From Primula veris (Eukaryota > Streptophyta > Magnoliopsida > Ericales > Primulaceae), in assembly GCA_963682055.1 (NCBI GenBank), contig OY821745.1:24363342-24427341 (forward strand): 64,000 nucleotides of DNA. The letters run 5' to 3'. The translations under genes were made by a program, and so were the position numbers. Below are positions 1 through 11,633 of this stretch, piece by piece. How positions within the stretch are numbered: the first letter of the stretch is position 1; every line of letters starts with the position of its first letter. A model generated the notes under the pieces. The model was not told where the DNA came from and searched no databases. It was given only the letters and a program-made list of their open reading frames with translations.

Positions 1-168
1 GACTATTTCAAGACAAAAAAATTTATCATAAATTCTCATTGTTGCGAAATAACAAACGCAATTAGATAAAATTAGTGATATATAGTATATACTAATACAG
101 TTTAGTTTTGTGATTAGCAACTATATATTGGATAATGTACTAATACTATCAATCATTTTTAACGACAG

Positions 169-1514
169 GATGAGAAACTTAACAAGAATGGGGAAATTTA
201 CATAAGAAGGTACCCGCAGCTAAAAGTAAAAGTGGTTGATGGGAGTAGCTTAGTTGTTGCTGTTGTATTAAATAGCATCCCAAAAGAAACAACTCAAGTT
301 CTCCTTAGAGGCAATTTTTCCAAAGTTGCTTATTCCATAGCTCTAGCTCTTTGCCAAAGAGGAATTAAGGTAACTACATCTACGATTCTTTTCATACTTT
401 CACTTGACAGAAAATTAAGCGTTTTTGGTTTGTCACTAATCAAGTTAACATTGTTTATTCATGCTTCATTATCTTTTACTGATTACTAAACATTGGGTAA
501 TAGGTTTCAACAATTTACGAGGATGAGTATAACAAACTTAAGTCAGCATTACCCTCGGAGGCGGCAAATAATTTGGCCACTACTAAATGTAATGCCGTAA
601 AGGTAGCATATCCCCGCTTTTAATTCTTTTAATTTTCTATGGTATTGGCTCTTCTTCAACACTAGTTTTTATTTAGCATCTTAAAAAAGTACCTGCTTAA
701 AGAAATTTTCTAACATAGCATGCTCTAAAATGGGACAACGATATGCCTCATTTCACGTACGTAATCATTAGAAAATCGTATGGAAAGTTGTCATTTCTTG
801 ATTTTAGTTGGAAATAATTAAGTAATACCAATTATCAATAACTGGAGATAAATTCATCAATCAAAACCGAGTAAGTATTCCATAACTGGAGGTAAACCTA
901 TTAAACAAAATGGGTAAGAACTTTTACAGTGTAGTCTGGATAATAAAAACTTGGGAAGTAAATCAGAAGCGTATAATTTACATCATTTTGACACCCAAAT
1001 GTTATTCCAGACATGGTTGGTGGGTGATGGATTGACAGAAAGAGAACAATTAAAAGCAGGCAAAGGCACATTATACATCCCATTTTCGCAATTTCCTCCA
1101 AAGAAATTGAGGAAAAATGACTGTCTCTATTATAACACTCCAGCTTTGATCTCTCCGAAACATGTAGAGAATGTGGACTCTTGTGAGGTAAGTAATTATG
1201 ACATATTTATTTCTATCTTAAGAAAAATATCGAATAGCAAATGGATTCTTTTGACGATCGAAAAATAAGTATGTACTTTCAAGATGACACATTGATAAAA
1301 TCATGTTTTAATTTTTGCATGGCAGAATTGGTTGCCTAGAAGGGTCTTGAGCGCATGTCGAGTTGCTGGGATAATCCATGCTCTAGAAAATTGGGATGTG
1401 AATGAATGTGGTAACTACATGTTCGACATTGATAAAGTTTGGGAAGCGACTCTCCGACACGGGTTTGTTCCTTTCAAAACGACACAAGATCATCAGTTTA
1501 AGCCAAGCGATTAA
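169..1514 (+). CDS. CER1-like very-long-chain aldehyde decarbonylase, C-terminal part (5' end outside window)
   Basis: Four exons are read: 169-369, 504-602, 1011-1187 and 1326-1514. All have AG/GT borders and keep one frame, giving about 221 residues and ending in TAA at 1512-1514. The peptide matches the CER1/WAX2 C-terminal domain as I remember it: VVDGSSLVVAVVLNSIP, then KVAYSIALALCQRG, TWLVGDGLT, GTLYIPFSQFPPK, and finally VAGIIHALENWDVNECG near the end. CER1 proteins (about 620 residues) sit in the ER and act with CER3 to make alkanes of cuticular wax; the histidine-rich catalytic part is N-terminal and lies before this window. No stop or frameshift is seen, so the gene is probably functional. 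A CER3/WAX2 paralogue cannot be fully excluded from the C-terminus alone. Confidence 0.88.
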
Positions 1515-2964
1515 TCTCAATCTATATTTTTATGATTCAATGCATGCGTGTTACTTTTCAATGCATGCGTGTTACTTATCAATGTCACACATGCTTAATA
1601 AAGGATAATGAAAACCAATATTTATAATCGGTGATAATATGATTGTTTTTCAGTTGTAATCGAAAATAATTTGAAGTTGAATTTTAGCATTTGTTTTTTA
1701 TTTTACTCTACTTCGGTTTATTCGTTTCCTTGGATTGTGAAAATTAAATTGCTATATACCTTTACTTATCCAAGGAAACCAAATGACAAGTTTGCTTGAT
1801 ACCAAAATAATAATAATCACAAACAGTGTTATTTGGAAAAACTAGCAAACTTGCTAGTCTTGTTTAACCGATTCGGTTAAGACAACTCGCGCCACCGATG
1901 GGTTTAAATTTTAAAGTGACAGATTATTGTGTCTAAACTAGAATGCATGAACAAGATGTTCTGAAAAATATTTTCATCTAAACGTCCATAAGGGAACTCT
2001 GGATTACTTAATCCTACAACTTCCTGTAGGATAAATAAAGAAGCCAAACCTGCAGGCTGAGATCGATTATGCCTAACTTGGACACTGATATTCCAATTAC
2101 AAACAAGAGACTTAGTACCGGATACATCATAGTCTCAGGCGAAGGAACAAACTCAATTGCTTTTGTGAGTGTACAAATTACGATGCCATAAGACCCTGGA
2201 CTTCCAATTCAACTTTACCTGTCTTTTTGCTTCTTAAGTGCAATCCGCAACCAGGGAGTCCAAAGAAGATACGTACAGTACATTTATGCATACACTTGAT
2301 TGAGGCTAAAATATTTTGATTTTATAACTTAGTCTAGGCATTGTTATATGTTCCTTTTGGTAGTAGGGATCGATATAAATATACTTCAGTTGACATCTCA
2401 CAGCTTTTGTTAATACGCTAGCACAAAAATAAAATACTGGGATGTTTCTTTGTTATCAAGTTAGGCTAGCTAGATTCAAGGAAGTTGGTAATGTTTTTGT
2501 ATGGTCCAGATTAGTGTCCGACACCCAGCTAAATATGCTCACACCCGCCAGTGCAGCATAAACAAGAGTGCGATAATTATATCCAGTGCTTTATTGCCAT
2601 GATAGAAGCTTAATGCAGGAGAATTTTGTTCCTTGGTTGTGAGAGATAATTAACAAAACATTTTATTACGCAAAAACCGCAATTCATTTTTAATTAGCAC
2701 AATTAATCAGTACATCAGATTTGTAATCTACTGAAATGGGGTAGTCGACATGAGCTAACCTATCAACGAAGTTAATGTCACAAGTACGAAAGTTGAAAAC
2801 TAACTAGTTTGCAGTTGTAAAGAGTAACATGACGACAACACACTAACACCGTTGATGAAAATTAGAAATGGCGGGTCAAAAATGTATTTTGAGAAACTAA
2901 CATTCGGAAAAAAATCATCAACGTCGATGTTAAATTCATAACATATACCATAGTTAATGGTACT
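1515..2964. other. Intergenic, no gene seen
   Basis: This AT-rich spacer lies between the 3' end of the CER1-like gene and the 3' end of the RING-H2 gene, which converge. A short hairpin-forming segment lies at about 1842-1892, where an ACTAGCAA arm pairs with TTGCTAGT and TTAACCGA pairs with TCGGTTAA. No recognisable coding exon was found on either strand. Confidence 0.6.
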
Positions 2965-3267
2965 CTAAAGCAAACGATCAACTCGCATTTGAAAGAAACC
3001 CAAAGGATCAGCTGGCTGAACATAAAAATTCACATTTCTAAGCGCGTTCAGAGAAAAGGAAATGAAATTTAAGAAAAATCTTTGGGTCGTTTTTTTTCGA
3101 GGAGGCGGCCTATTATGAATTTGAGCTCTGCAAAGAGGACATATCGAGTGCGACTTAAGCCATGGCTCAATGCATTTAACATGGAAACTATGGTTACATT
3201 TTAGCAATTCTTTAGATCTATCTAAGCAAGAAATATCTTCAAGACACACTGCACATACATGGCTCAT
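2965..3267 (-). CDS. Small RING-H2 finger protein, probable E3 ubiquitin ligase
   Basis: This is a single-exon ORF of 100 codons. A complete C3H2C3 RING-H2 domain fills the N-terminus: C5, C8, C24, H26, H29, C32, C43 and C46, with the Pro after the seventh ligand (CPLC) and a Trp at position 36 in the E2-binding position (CIEPWLKSH). The family uses such domains to recruit an E2 and ubiquitinate targets. The remaining half is basic (PPPRKKTTQR) and has no known domain or membrane segment. The protein is shorter than ATL-type ligases, which carry an N-terminal membrane helix; here the RING begins at residue 5. The ATG at 3267 is the first in frame, and a TATA-like box lies about 70 bases upstream. 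It could be a young or truncated member, but the domain is undamaged. Confidence 0.75.
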   Translation of the reverse strand: MSHVCAVCLEDISCLDRSKELLKCNHSFHVKCIEPWLKSHSICPLCRAQIHNRPPPRKKTTQRFFLNFISFSLNALRNVNFYVQPADPLGFFQMRVDRLL

Positions 3268-3332
3268 CTTGATCTCTCTTTCTCTCTTCCACTCAATTAA
3301 TTTATTGCATATCCATATTGTATCTAATAGTG

Positions 3333-3340
3333 TATTTATA
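3333..3340 (-). promoter_or_regulatory. Putative TATA box of the RING-H2 gene
   Basis: TATAAATA is read on the minus strand, 66 bases upstream of the RING-H2 ATG. A purine-rich leader lies between them. It is assigned by position and consensus only. Confidence 0.4.
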
Positions 3341-4337
3341 TGTGTGTATTAGCCGGCCTTCTCTTATAAAATAATAGTGTTTGAATTAAAAGTTTGAGTG
3401 AGGTTTGTATTGAGGTTTTTGTTGCTAGTATGAGGCAGTTTGAATTATATTTTTTTATTCAGCCTTTTCTGGTTTTGGTATATTGTCTTGTTTCATTAGA
3501 GTAGAGTATTTTACACTGATCAACCTTGTAAAAATTAAAAAAAGAAGAAAATGAAATCTAGTATTTTTAAAGGGAGAGGTAAGGAATGACGTTAGGAAAT
3601 ACTGAATGACCCATATGAGAAAATCAAAAGCAAAAAACTACCATTTTTTGTTATTAACATTTCTTAGTGCAACATTTTTTGTTACAAAGATCTCAAACAT
3701 TCTATCTTTATTCTTGTACTATTATCTTAATTATGTGTATATATGTGCTCATGCATAATGGATCTTCATTTATAGTTTTTTTTTTTTTTTTTTTTTTTTT
3801 GTAGTAGGGTTTCTGGACTAACCACTTCTACAAGCTTATGCGCCTTATATTCATATAATGATTCTCATCATCTCTAAGCCGGCCTTCAAATTACAAGGCT
3901 TAAATATTTGTGCAAGAATTGCAATCAAGGTAAAATGAGCAAGGATCGTACATAGATTAGAAATAGTCAAACATATTACACTACAAGAAATATATCAGTT
4001 GGCAACAGAAATTTGTGTTGCTATATGAGACATTATGTTGCTAATTTAGGATCAGCAACAAAATAGCAACATAATGGACTATGATACCGTTTGACTTGTT
4101 GTTGATTTTTTGCATCTGGATTAGCAACAGATATTTACCACATCAACACAACTGTAACAAACATAATTATGTTGCTAACTGACATATTTTTGGATTGAAT
4201 ATGCAACAATATTTGCAACACATGAAATTCTGTTGCTAAATATCTCAAATTTATTAAAAAAAAATATTATTTACAAAATAATATAATTGAGATTATCAAA
4301 ATTTATTTACCATTTAACTATTCAAATGAAATGTCTA

Positions 4338-5543
4338 CTGTTAGGACCAGATTTCTGGTCTAAATATTATTTGTTGTCTATTGGTTTTTACTTAATAATC
4401 CTAACTGTTTGTTTAAGAACTAAGACAGTGTTGTTAGGTTTCAAGCAATGTTACAACCTCAGTTACAAACTACTGAGACAAGTGTTGACAAGTTTCAAGC
4501 AATGTTGCAACCACAGTTACAACCTGCTAAGACAGCGTGTATGGTTTCAAGTAAATGTTGCAAGCTCAGTTGCAACCACAGTTCCAACCTGCTGTTATGC
4601 AGAATTCTGTCTTGTTCTATTAATCTGCATAACTATTCTTTAATGGTAATTATTTGTTTTAAAGTATGCATGTTATATTCTCATATGCTCTTAAAGGTTA
4701 AGTTTATGATTATTGAGAATATTAAAAGTAATAAGGAAGATGTTTCCTAAATAGATATAAGGAGATTAGTTTATAAAAATGTGTTTCCTTTACATAGTAA
4801 AATACTATATCTCTATTATTATGCAAATCCTTATTACATGTTTCGATCTTTGTTCCTTATCAAAAATCAGTATGATTCGTTTTAATATTGAAAGAAATAT
4901 GGAGTTAATATTTCATATGTAGTTTCAAAGATATTATCTCTAAAATATAGTCTTGTATGTTTTCTTATTAAATGAAAAAACTAACTCCTATTTCCAAGCT
5001 ATTATCAACAAGTTCTATCTTTAGAAGATTGGAGTCAATCTCACGTTGGACAGTCTCATGATATATGAAGAGATTCAAGCCAATCAAAAAGAGTCAAAAG
5101 CAATCATCAAGATCTTCAAGGAAGAAGATTGTTTTTACTTGAATATATAGTTGATAACTTAACTTGTAAAAAGTGTGTGTTCTAAATTATAAAGAACCCA
5201 TTCTTGAGAGAATACACGAGAGCTTTTAAAAAGAAAACAATGGTGGGATGCCATTGATTTATAAATTATAGTTATAGAGTAGAAGCAATATAGAGATAGG
5301 CAGAAAAACCTAGAGGGAGTTTAAGAGTTTTTCATTAAGACTTGAATCCTATATTGTAAGCTTTTTATAATATCATAATCTGGGTAAGTGCCCCGGAGAC
5401 GTAGCCTAGTTAGGTGAACTCCGTTGTTAAATGTGCGTGTGATTTATTTCAAGTACATTTAACTTTACACAGTTCTGTCCATTAATACACTTGGTTCCAA
5501 CTATGGTTGCAACCTCATTTGGAACCTTACTGCAAAACTGCAA
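4338..5543 (+). repeat. LTR-like segment (Ty1-copia type) inside the CACTA
   Basis: It begins TGTTAGGACC and carries, at about 5385-5440, the GTGCCCCGGAGACGTAGCC...GAACTCCG signature. A related signature occurs in the copia LTR at 33194-33550 (CGGCCCGGAGACGTAGCC) and in the segment at 7877. No internal retrotransposon region or TSD is seen, so it is probably a solo LTR. Both ends are approximate. Confidence 0.45.
4439..4600 (+). repeat. Three tandem copies of a ~53-bp unit in the LTR-like segment
   Basis: Units start at about 4439, 4493 and 4545, each beginning GTTTCAAG, followed by AATGTTRCAA and an AGTTACAAC-type block. Related words (GGTTGCAACCTC) recur near 5500 at the far end of the segment. 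Confidence 0.55.
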
Positions 5544-7189
5544 CTACAACAGCGGATAGGAATTTCATCTACAAATTATAATTTTACAAGAGGAACTACT
5601 AGAATCCAAAAACCCATAAACAAAGATACCCACATTTTGATAATACAGAACAAAATTCCTAGTTCATCACACAGCCATATTCAAAGTTCTAGTACTCTGC
5701 CTCGGTAATCGGTACCGGAGATCAAAGTTCTGATTTACTTCCTCGATACTCGAAATGGAAGCGTCCTCACACGCTGAAGCCCGAACCCAATGTTTTGATT
5801 CTTTTGCGGTCTGAAACAATCAAAGCTCAGCCAATAAAGTCCGATAATTCTTCAAAGAAACTTGTTGCAGCAGTCTGAACTATATCCACCCAGACTCAAG
5901 ATTTTGCCGATGAACGATGAGCTACATGATCTTAATCCTTAATGCTTTCTTCCTTTTAAGGCAACCGACAACCTCCAAAATATAGCATAATTGTCAAGAA
6001 TGAGAAACAAAAACCAAATAACAGAAAGTACCACTACAGCTAAACATATACAACTTTAATGCAGAACAAGTTTCTTTTTTTGAGTGTATATATATATATA
6101 TAGAACAATTTTCTATCACAACATAAACAAGGATTAAAATTACAGAACGTGCCACAATAGTGAAAACAACATAAACTAACACATGAACAAAAGTAAACTG
6201 CTAGACTAATATCTCATTAATAATGATTCTTCATGTATCAAGAAACTTATGCATTTCCAGAACAGCTAAATTGGAACAACATCAAACCACACAAACTCTT
6301 GCAATCCCTTTATTTAATCGACTGCTTTCTTTAAAGAATGAAGAAACTTAATTTGATACTTATTAGAATGTGTACAACATAATGCTTATACATTTTCTCA
6401 CAAGAAAAAATAACGTAACATAATGGTTTTTCACATTCGAGTAGCTAAATGGACTACCTAATTGGGGTAATAACCATGTTTGTCATATTTGACTAAATCT
6501 CAAGCAAGTGTACATTAAGTAGCAAGAGAAAAATTGACTAATCACAAATAGAAGAAGTTGTAATTCCTTACATTGATGGAAGTCGACTTTTCACCGATAG
6601 ACTGGTCAAATTTCAGCCATTGTATGAATTCAAACAATTGCTCGTATATGCGACGGAAAGATCTACAAAGGAACGTTTATAAAAAAATCAACTCAAACAA
6701 AGGACTCTTCTGTTACTCTAAGAGCAATTTCTTAACCGTGAAAGTCCAATAGAACTGACATTACAAAAAAGGGAAGATCCAATTAAGAGGTCACTTTCAA
6801 ACTATTAAATGTTTCATAAACCAAAAAACAATATCAAGGTTCAATTAAGGACTTTAGATACATACTGTAAAACCAAGAACATAAACGTCGAGTTTACCTA
6901 TTTGCAGTAAAATTGAGAGTTAAGTAGCTTAAGTTAAAATCCATAATAAATTAATTAAATTAAAATGAAGAACTAGCAAAAAATTGAAAGCAATTATTTT
7001 AACAGAACAAAAGACATCTGAAAATATATAAATGATTAGACCAAAAAGGATAAACTCAAGTTATATTACAAACACAGCCATAAATTACCCACTGGCACAA
7101 GTTTTGGGGATAATTAATCTACAAACATATGCACACTTAGGGTGACTGTGAATAAACAAGGACCGTACAATAATTAAATCACGGACTGA
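5544..7189. other. CACTA interior, no assignable gene
   Basis: About 5660-5950 is less AT-rich and has an open minus-strand stretch with acidic and Arg-rich residues (about 5690-5830), but I recognise no domain. The rest is AT-rich with many stops. Captured host or TNP1-like sequence is possible and not demonstrable by eye. Confidence 0.35.
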
Positions 7190-7440
7190 TTTCTTATTTA
7201 ATAAACATATTATCTCTAAACCTGACCGTTTAACTTATTTGTCGTGTCGGGTTATAAATTCACCTGCAGGGTTTACACGAACAAAATTTATAAGCTTCCT
7301 CAAGTGAGTATTATCAATCCCTTACGGGACGTGGATTTATTTTATTACTAATAAACACTGATACGAATAATGTTGTCATCCAATTTATTAAGTTTATTGA
7401 CTCGTTACGAATCTCACCATGTATGAATTAAAATGACAAA
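7190..7440 (-). repeat. Dispersed repeat, inverted relative to a copy at about 56020-56300
   Basis: The minus strand matches the plus strand near 56,030-56,300. Shared words include TTATTAGTAATAAAATAAAT, ACGTCCCGT, TTGGATGACAA and ATATGTTTATTAAATAA, in the same order. This indicates two diverged members of one transposon family in opposite orientation. Confidence 0.6.
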
Positions 7441-7876
7441 CACATTCATATATGTCTAAATAGAAATATAGGAATTAAGAACATAAACAATAACTATGAC
7501 CACGAGTTATAAATCATTTTGTTTAGTCAGTCACCAAATAATTATTTCGTAACAGTCCTGTTTAATACACACAAAGAGCACTAGTAAATGAAGTTGGAAT
7601 TTATCCGTTCCCTGTAATCAAAACAGAGCTACTAAAACCACATACTACAACTCTACTGATGTGTGTCCATTTTCATCTAAAGTTGTAAACATATCACTTA
7701 TATTCTATTAGAACCGACAGTCTAATCTTCCGTGTGTAAGCTGTACTCTACACAATAGACTATCTACTAAATAAAACAATAGACACTTATTTATTTATTT
7801 AAACAATAATGATAAATAACAATTGCTTGTATTATTCTCATTAAATAGATCAATTCAAAACATTGTCAAATATTGT

Positions 7877-8597
7877 TAGGTTCAAAGTACAAGTCTATTA
7901 TACCATATTTGTTTGTCATCATATTGTTAAAAATATATTGAGTTAACTTATATTGAACTTTTATTATGTTAACTGTTAATGCGTAACACGTTTGTTAATT
8001 TATGGTTAAATATATGTTAAAGTTATAATTTCAGTTATAACTAAAACTGACAGACAGATTACTTGGCGATCAAGTCAAATATTTCTAGAAGGTTCACAAA
8101 CGTGAGCAGCAAGTCAATAAAATTTCATGCAATCTCATAAGATTAGATTGAAGAGAATGAAGAGGTTTTCTTGTTGGATTAGAAGTCTTGAAGAGGAAGA
8201 GGAAGAGGAAAGAAGAATTCTAGTCAAAGAATTAAAGAGAGAAAAAATAAATAATTTATATTTGATTAAGATTAAGATTTTTTGTAAGACTATAAATAAA
8301 ATCATTTAGACTCTAATCCACGAAATATTAGAGAAAAAATATTATATTTGAAAGAAATTTGTGACGGGATGTCATTAGATATTGAGAGGTGTTAGGTAGG
8401 AGCAATAATTTGATTGACAAATATTAGTGAGTAAGTCATTGAGTATTGTAATACTTTGAGTCTACTATTTTAACTTTGACAATATCAATAAATACTGGGT
8501 GAGTGCCTCGGAGACGTAAATGTGGTGAACACATCGAATTTCGTAATTAAATGTCGTGTGTTATTTACTATTCTGTCAGAAACGTGTAACAACATTC
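7877..8597 (+). repeat. Second LTR-like segment inside the CACTA
   Basis: It starts TGTTAGGTTC and carries GAGTGCCTCGGAGACGTAAA at about 8500, a diverged form of the signature in the 4338-5543 segment. Both also share a GGGATG(C/T)CATT word. The ends are approximate and no TSD was found. Confidence 0.4.
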
Positions 8598-9300
8598 GAA
8601 ACATTAGGAAAACGTATTTTTCTAATATAAATAAAAAAACAAATATGTATTTTAGTATATTTTTAACAGCTTACAGAAAGTAGCATTACGTGAAGAAATG
8701 AGAGAAACTAATTAGAGGAATGGAGCTTGAGCGGCGGAGAAAAGGGCACAGATCTATAGTTTTGGAGCTCTGGCAATATAACTGTTGTCTTTTACTCTCT
8801 TGTGTTATCTACCTAGTAAAACAGAGATACTAATCTAGGCGGAAAAGCAAATTATTTTGAAAAAAAAAGGGGGGGAATGGGTTTTGGTTGGAATTGCCAA
8901 AATCCGACATACTTTTAAATCTAGTAAGTTACTTTTGTATTTTATAAAGTAACAATACAATATTTGTATCAAAAGTTAAATAAACAACATTGTCGTGATT
9001 ATGTTTCCAAATTTTTATGATTACTCGTTGTATCGGAATTTTGTATTGCTTAACTTTGTATAGCAAGCGTGTTGCAATTTGTGTGGTGTTATGTTGCTGA
9101 TTACATAAATGAAAATTAGCAACTCACTTTAGTAACATAAATTCATGATGCTAAATTTATGTTGCAAATGAGTTTATAAATCTGTTGCTAAATGACTATT
9201 AAAAAAAATGTTGTTGTTTTATTGCTGATCTGTTGCTAATCAGCAACAGAGTAAAGTCACTTGAAATTTTCTGTTGCTATCTGATTTATTTTTTTTAGTT

Positions 9301-10560
9301 ACGACACGATATGAACTCCTCGAAATGATGAATTTGTAAATTTTAGGACATGACTTGCACATGATATGACGCTTAATAAATTATACAATTATAATCTTCA
9401 TATATATGTGTCCAACAAGAATAATTTGTCATATATGCGAGCGAGAGGTTTTTTGTGTGAATTCATGAATCATGGGTACTCTGTAGTAGTATAACGTAGC
9501 AAATTCTATAATTGTCTTATTTTTGATTCAAATGTTACATAGCACTATAAAACAAGTGATGAATTGAAAGCTTTCTGTTAAGCTTACAATTTATTAAGAA
9601 CGATGTTTTACACATTAAATTATTAAAAATTTCTTAAATTTAACTCTTTTTGAATAAGGACAGAGATCTCAATTAATTTGGTTCAATTTTGATGGTGAAT
9701 TCAGAAAGTTAAAAACACAAATTGTTAAGAAATTGGAATGGTGTACAATTTAGGTACTGTCCCAAATACCCCAAAAAAACTATCATGTATTATGATTCAC
9801 CCAATGCATTTTCGCAATTTGCACAGCTGCCATTAATGTATTAAAACTTACCTTGCATCCGACCTCGACAACCAACTTTCAGTCATTTAATTTTGCTGGA
9901 TGAAATATTTTGGATAACAACAAAAGACTTATTATATGCAGATTGTGATTTGAAACTACTACTGTTTTGTAAACATTTTATGCTTTAATGCGACTTTTAT
10001 TTCGTAAAACTGGTTTTCTTGTCATGTTCATGATACGACTACTCGTACCACAAATTGACAAGCTACATAAAGTAAATAAAAAATTACCGGAAACACACAA
10101 AAGAACTAAAGGCTATGCCATTTTAATCAAACATGAGGAAAATTAACAAAAATAAGATAGTGACCAAGTACATCACCAAAGTCAGTTGAAGGTTTGGTGG
10201 TGTTGTGATTTAAAGGCTTAAAATTGGTTTATTTTTTCCCTTGGAATATAGAAGTAGTCTTATGCTGTCTTTTTCAGCTTTGAGTTGTATTGTTAAATCG
10301 TATTTTGATTGGAATTTTTAGCGGAATTTTCTTTGGTGATAATAATATTTAGTTGGAACCCTTAAAAAAAAAGAGCCAATTGAAGAAAAATGCAAGTAGA
10401 CTGGGCTATTTGCAAACATCCATAACTGATAGGTTTATTTGCATTTTAACTTACTATAATAAAATACATAAAAATATATTTCATAATATCTTCTGAAATG
10501 ATTATTAAAAAAAAAAACAGAATAAACGATAAATTCCTAAAACCCTAAAAAAGGATTCAA
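9301..10560. other. Intergenic AT-rich stretch, upstream of the SWIM gene
   Basis: No ORF, RNA gene or transposon terminus was recognised. The final part probably holds promoter sequence of the SWIM zinc-finger gene. Confidence 0.4.
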
Positions 10561-10586
10561 GATTACTTTAAACCCTTATTTCTCCC

Positions 10587-10619
<33 letters not shown>

Positions 10620-11633
10620 CATATGTATATATATATAAATATATATATTTACACATAAATATCTCTCTCTCGGATAGTCTGTGGAGGTAACTTTTCGATT
10701 TTTATTCATTTTTTTGGGTAATTATTATTTTTCAATTTAACCCAATTAAGTTCACTTCGTCAAAGACTTGATTTTGTTTTTGTTTTTGTAAATCATTTTC
10801 AGTTTCTTATCTGGGTTTAGATAAATTCTTTATTATAAATACATTTTTTTAGTATCAAACTTATAGTCTAACTTATTTGAGCTTTATTTATTTAATCATA
10901 ATCTAGAAGGTTGATTATATGTGATGAACTGTTTATTGGTTGTTCTGTGCAATTAACTTTTTATGAAATTTCATTTTACCCAAAAAAAAATTACCTTTTT
11001 TGTTTTGGTTTTTGAAATACATTTATTAGTTTTTAACTGGGTTAGTATAAAATCTTGATTTTCTTACTCATTTGTGCTTTATTTGCTTATTCATGGTTGC
11101 AAATATAAATGTTAATTATATGTGATGAATTATTCGGTGTTTGTTCAGTCTTGATATAAATTAAAAAAAAAATTATTCAATTGAGGTACTTCCGTAGATT
11201 TTAATGCGGCAACTTTTAGTCGTGTTCATTAAGGGCTAAAATTTGTTATTTTTGCGAACCAATCTATTGATTTTTAACAATTTCGTGCATCATTCTAACA
11301 AAATGGTGGGAGAATTTTAGTAAAATCGTACTTTCTTAGTTGCCAAATTTCGAAGAACATGATTCAATTGTTGAAAAAACGCCTGAAGAAGTGACTAAGT
11401 TAGCGAATGTTGATAGGGCAATGCGCATATTCTTAAAGTTCACAAATGTAAAATACCCGGTGTCTCGAGTGGCTGTATATCTCCTCATGCCATAGAAGCG
11501 AAAATTCTTTGTCGAGATGTTTGTTTCTAATTTTATTTTTAATGTGACTATGACCCTATCAAAGTGATTCAGTTTACGCTAGATTTATTTGGATATTTGA
11601 CGAGGTCTTTAGTTTTGTTTCTTAATCTTATAG
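10561..11633 (+). promoter_or_regulatory. Core promoter region, 5' leader and leader intron of the SWIM gene
   Basis: A (CT)n run at about 10583-10602 followed by (TA)n at 10603-10619 precedes a CT-rich leader. A donor GTAACT at 10687 and an acceptor TTATAG at 11628-11633 abut the ATG directly, so a leader intron of about 947 bases is inferred. The exact transcription start is not visible. Confidence 0.4.

Larger units (their letters stand above)
3979..9300. mobile_element. Decayed CACTA (En/Spm) element
   Basis: The left end is CACTACAAGAAA at 3979, the canonical CACTA terminus. The right end at about 9300 is degenerate (TAGTT instead of TAGTG). The reverse complement of the right end shares the block ATCAG followed by GCAACAGAAA with the left end. 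Both ends carry dense subterminal copies of TGTTGCTA/TAGCAACA: about 3995-4230 on the left and 9060-9285 on the right. No matching 3-bp TSD survives (TTA on the left, ACG on the right). The interior has no recognisable transposase and holds two LTR-like segments and a repeat shared with 56 kb. The right boundary is uncertain. Confidence 0.65.

Noticed and set aside
1842..1900. MITE or terminator suggested by adjacent short palindromes
   Set aside because: Only about 50 bases with no target duplication or second end; noted as hairpin-forming sequence only.
4287..4750. ORFs of 118 and 100 codons with repeating LQPQLQ peptides
   Set aside because: They arise from the three ~53-bp tandem units of an LTR-like segment.
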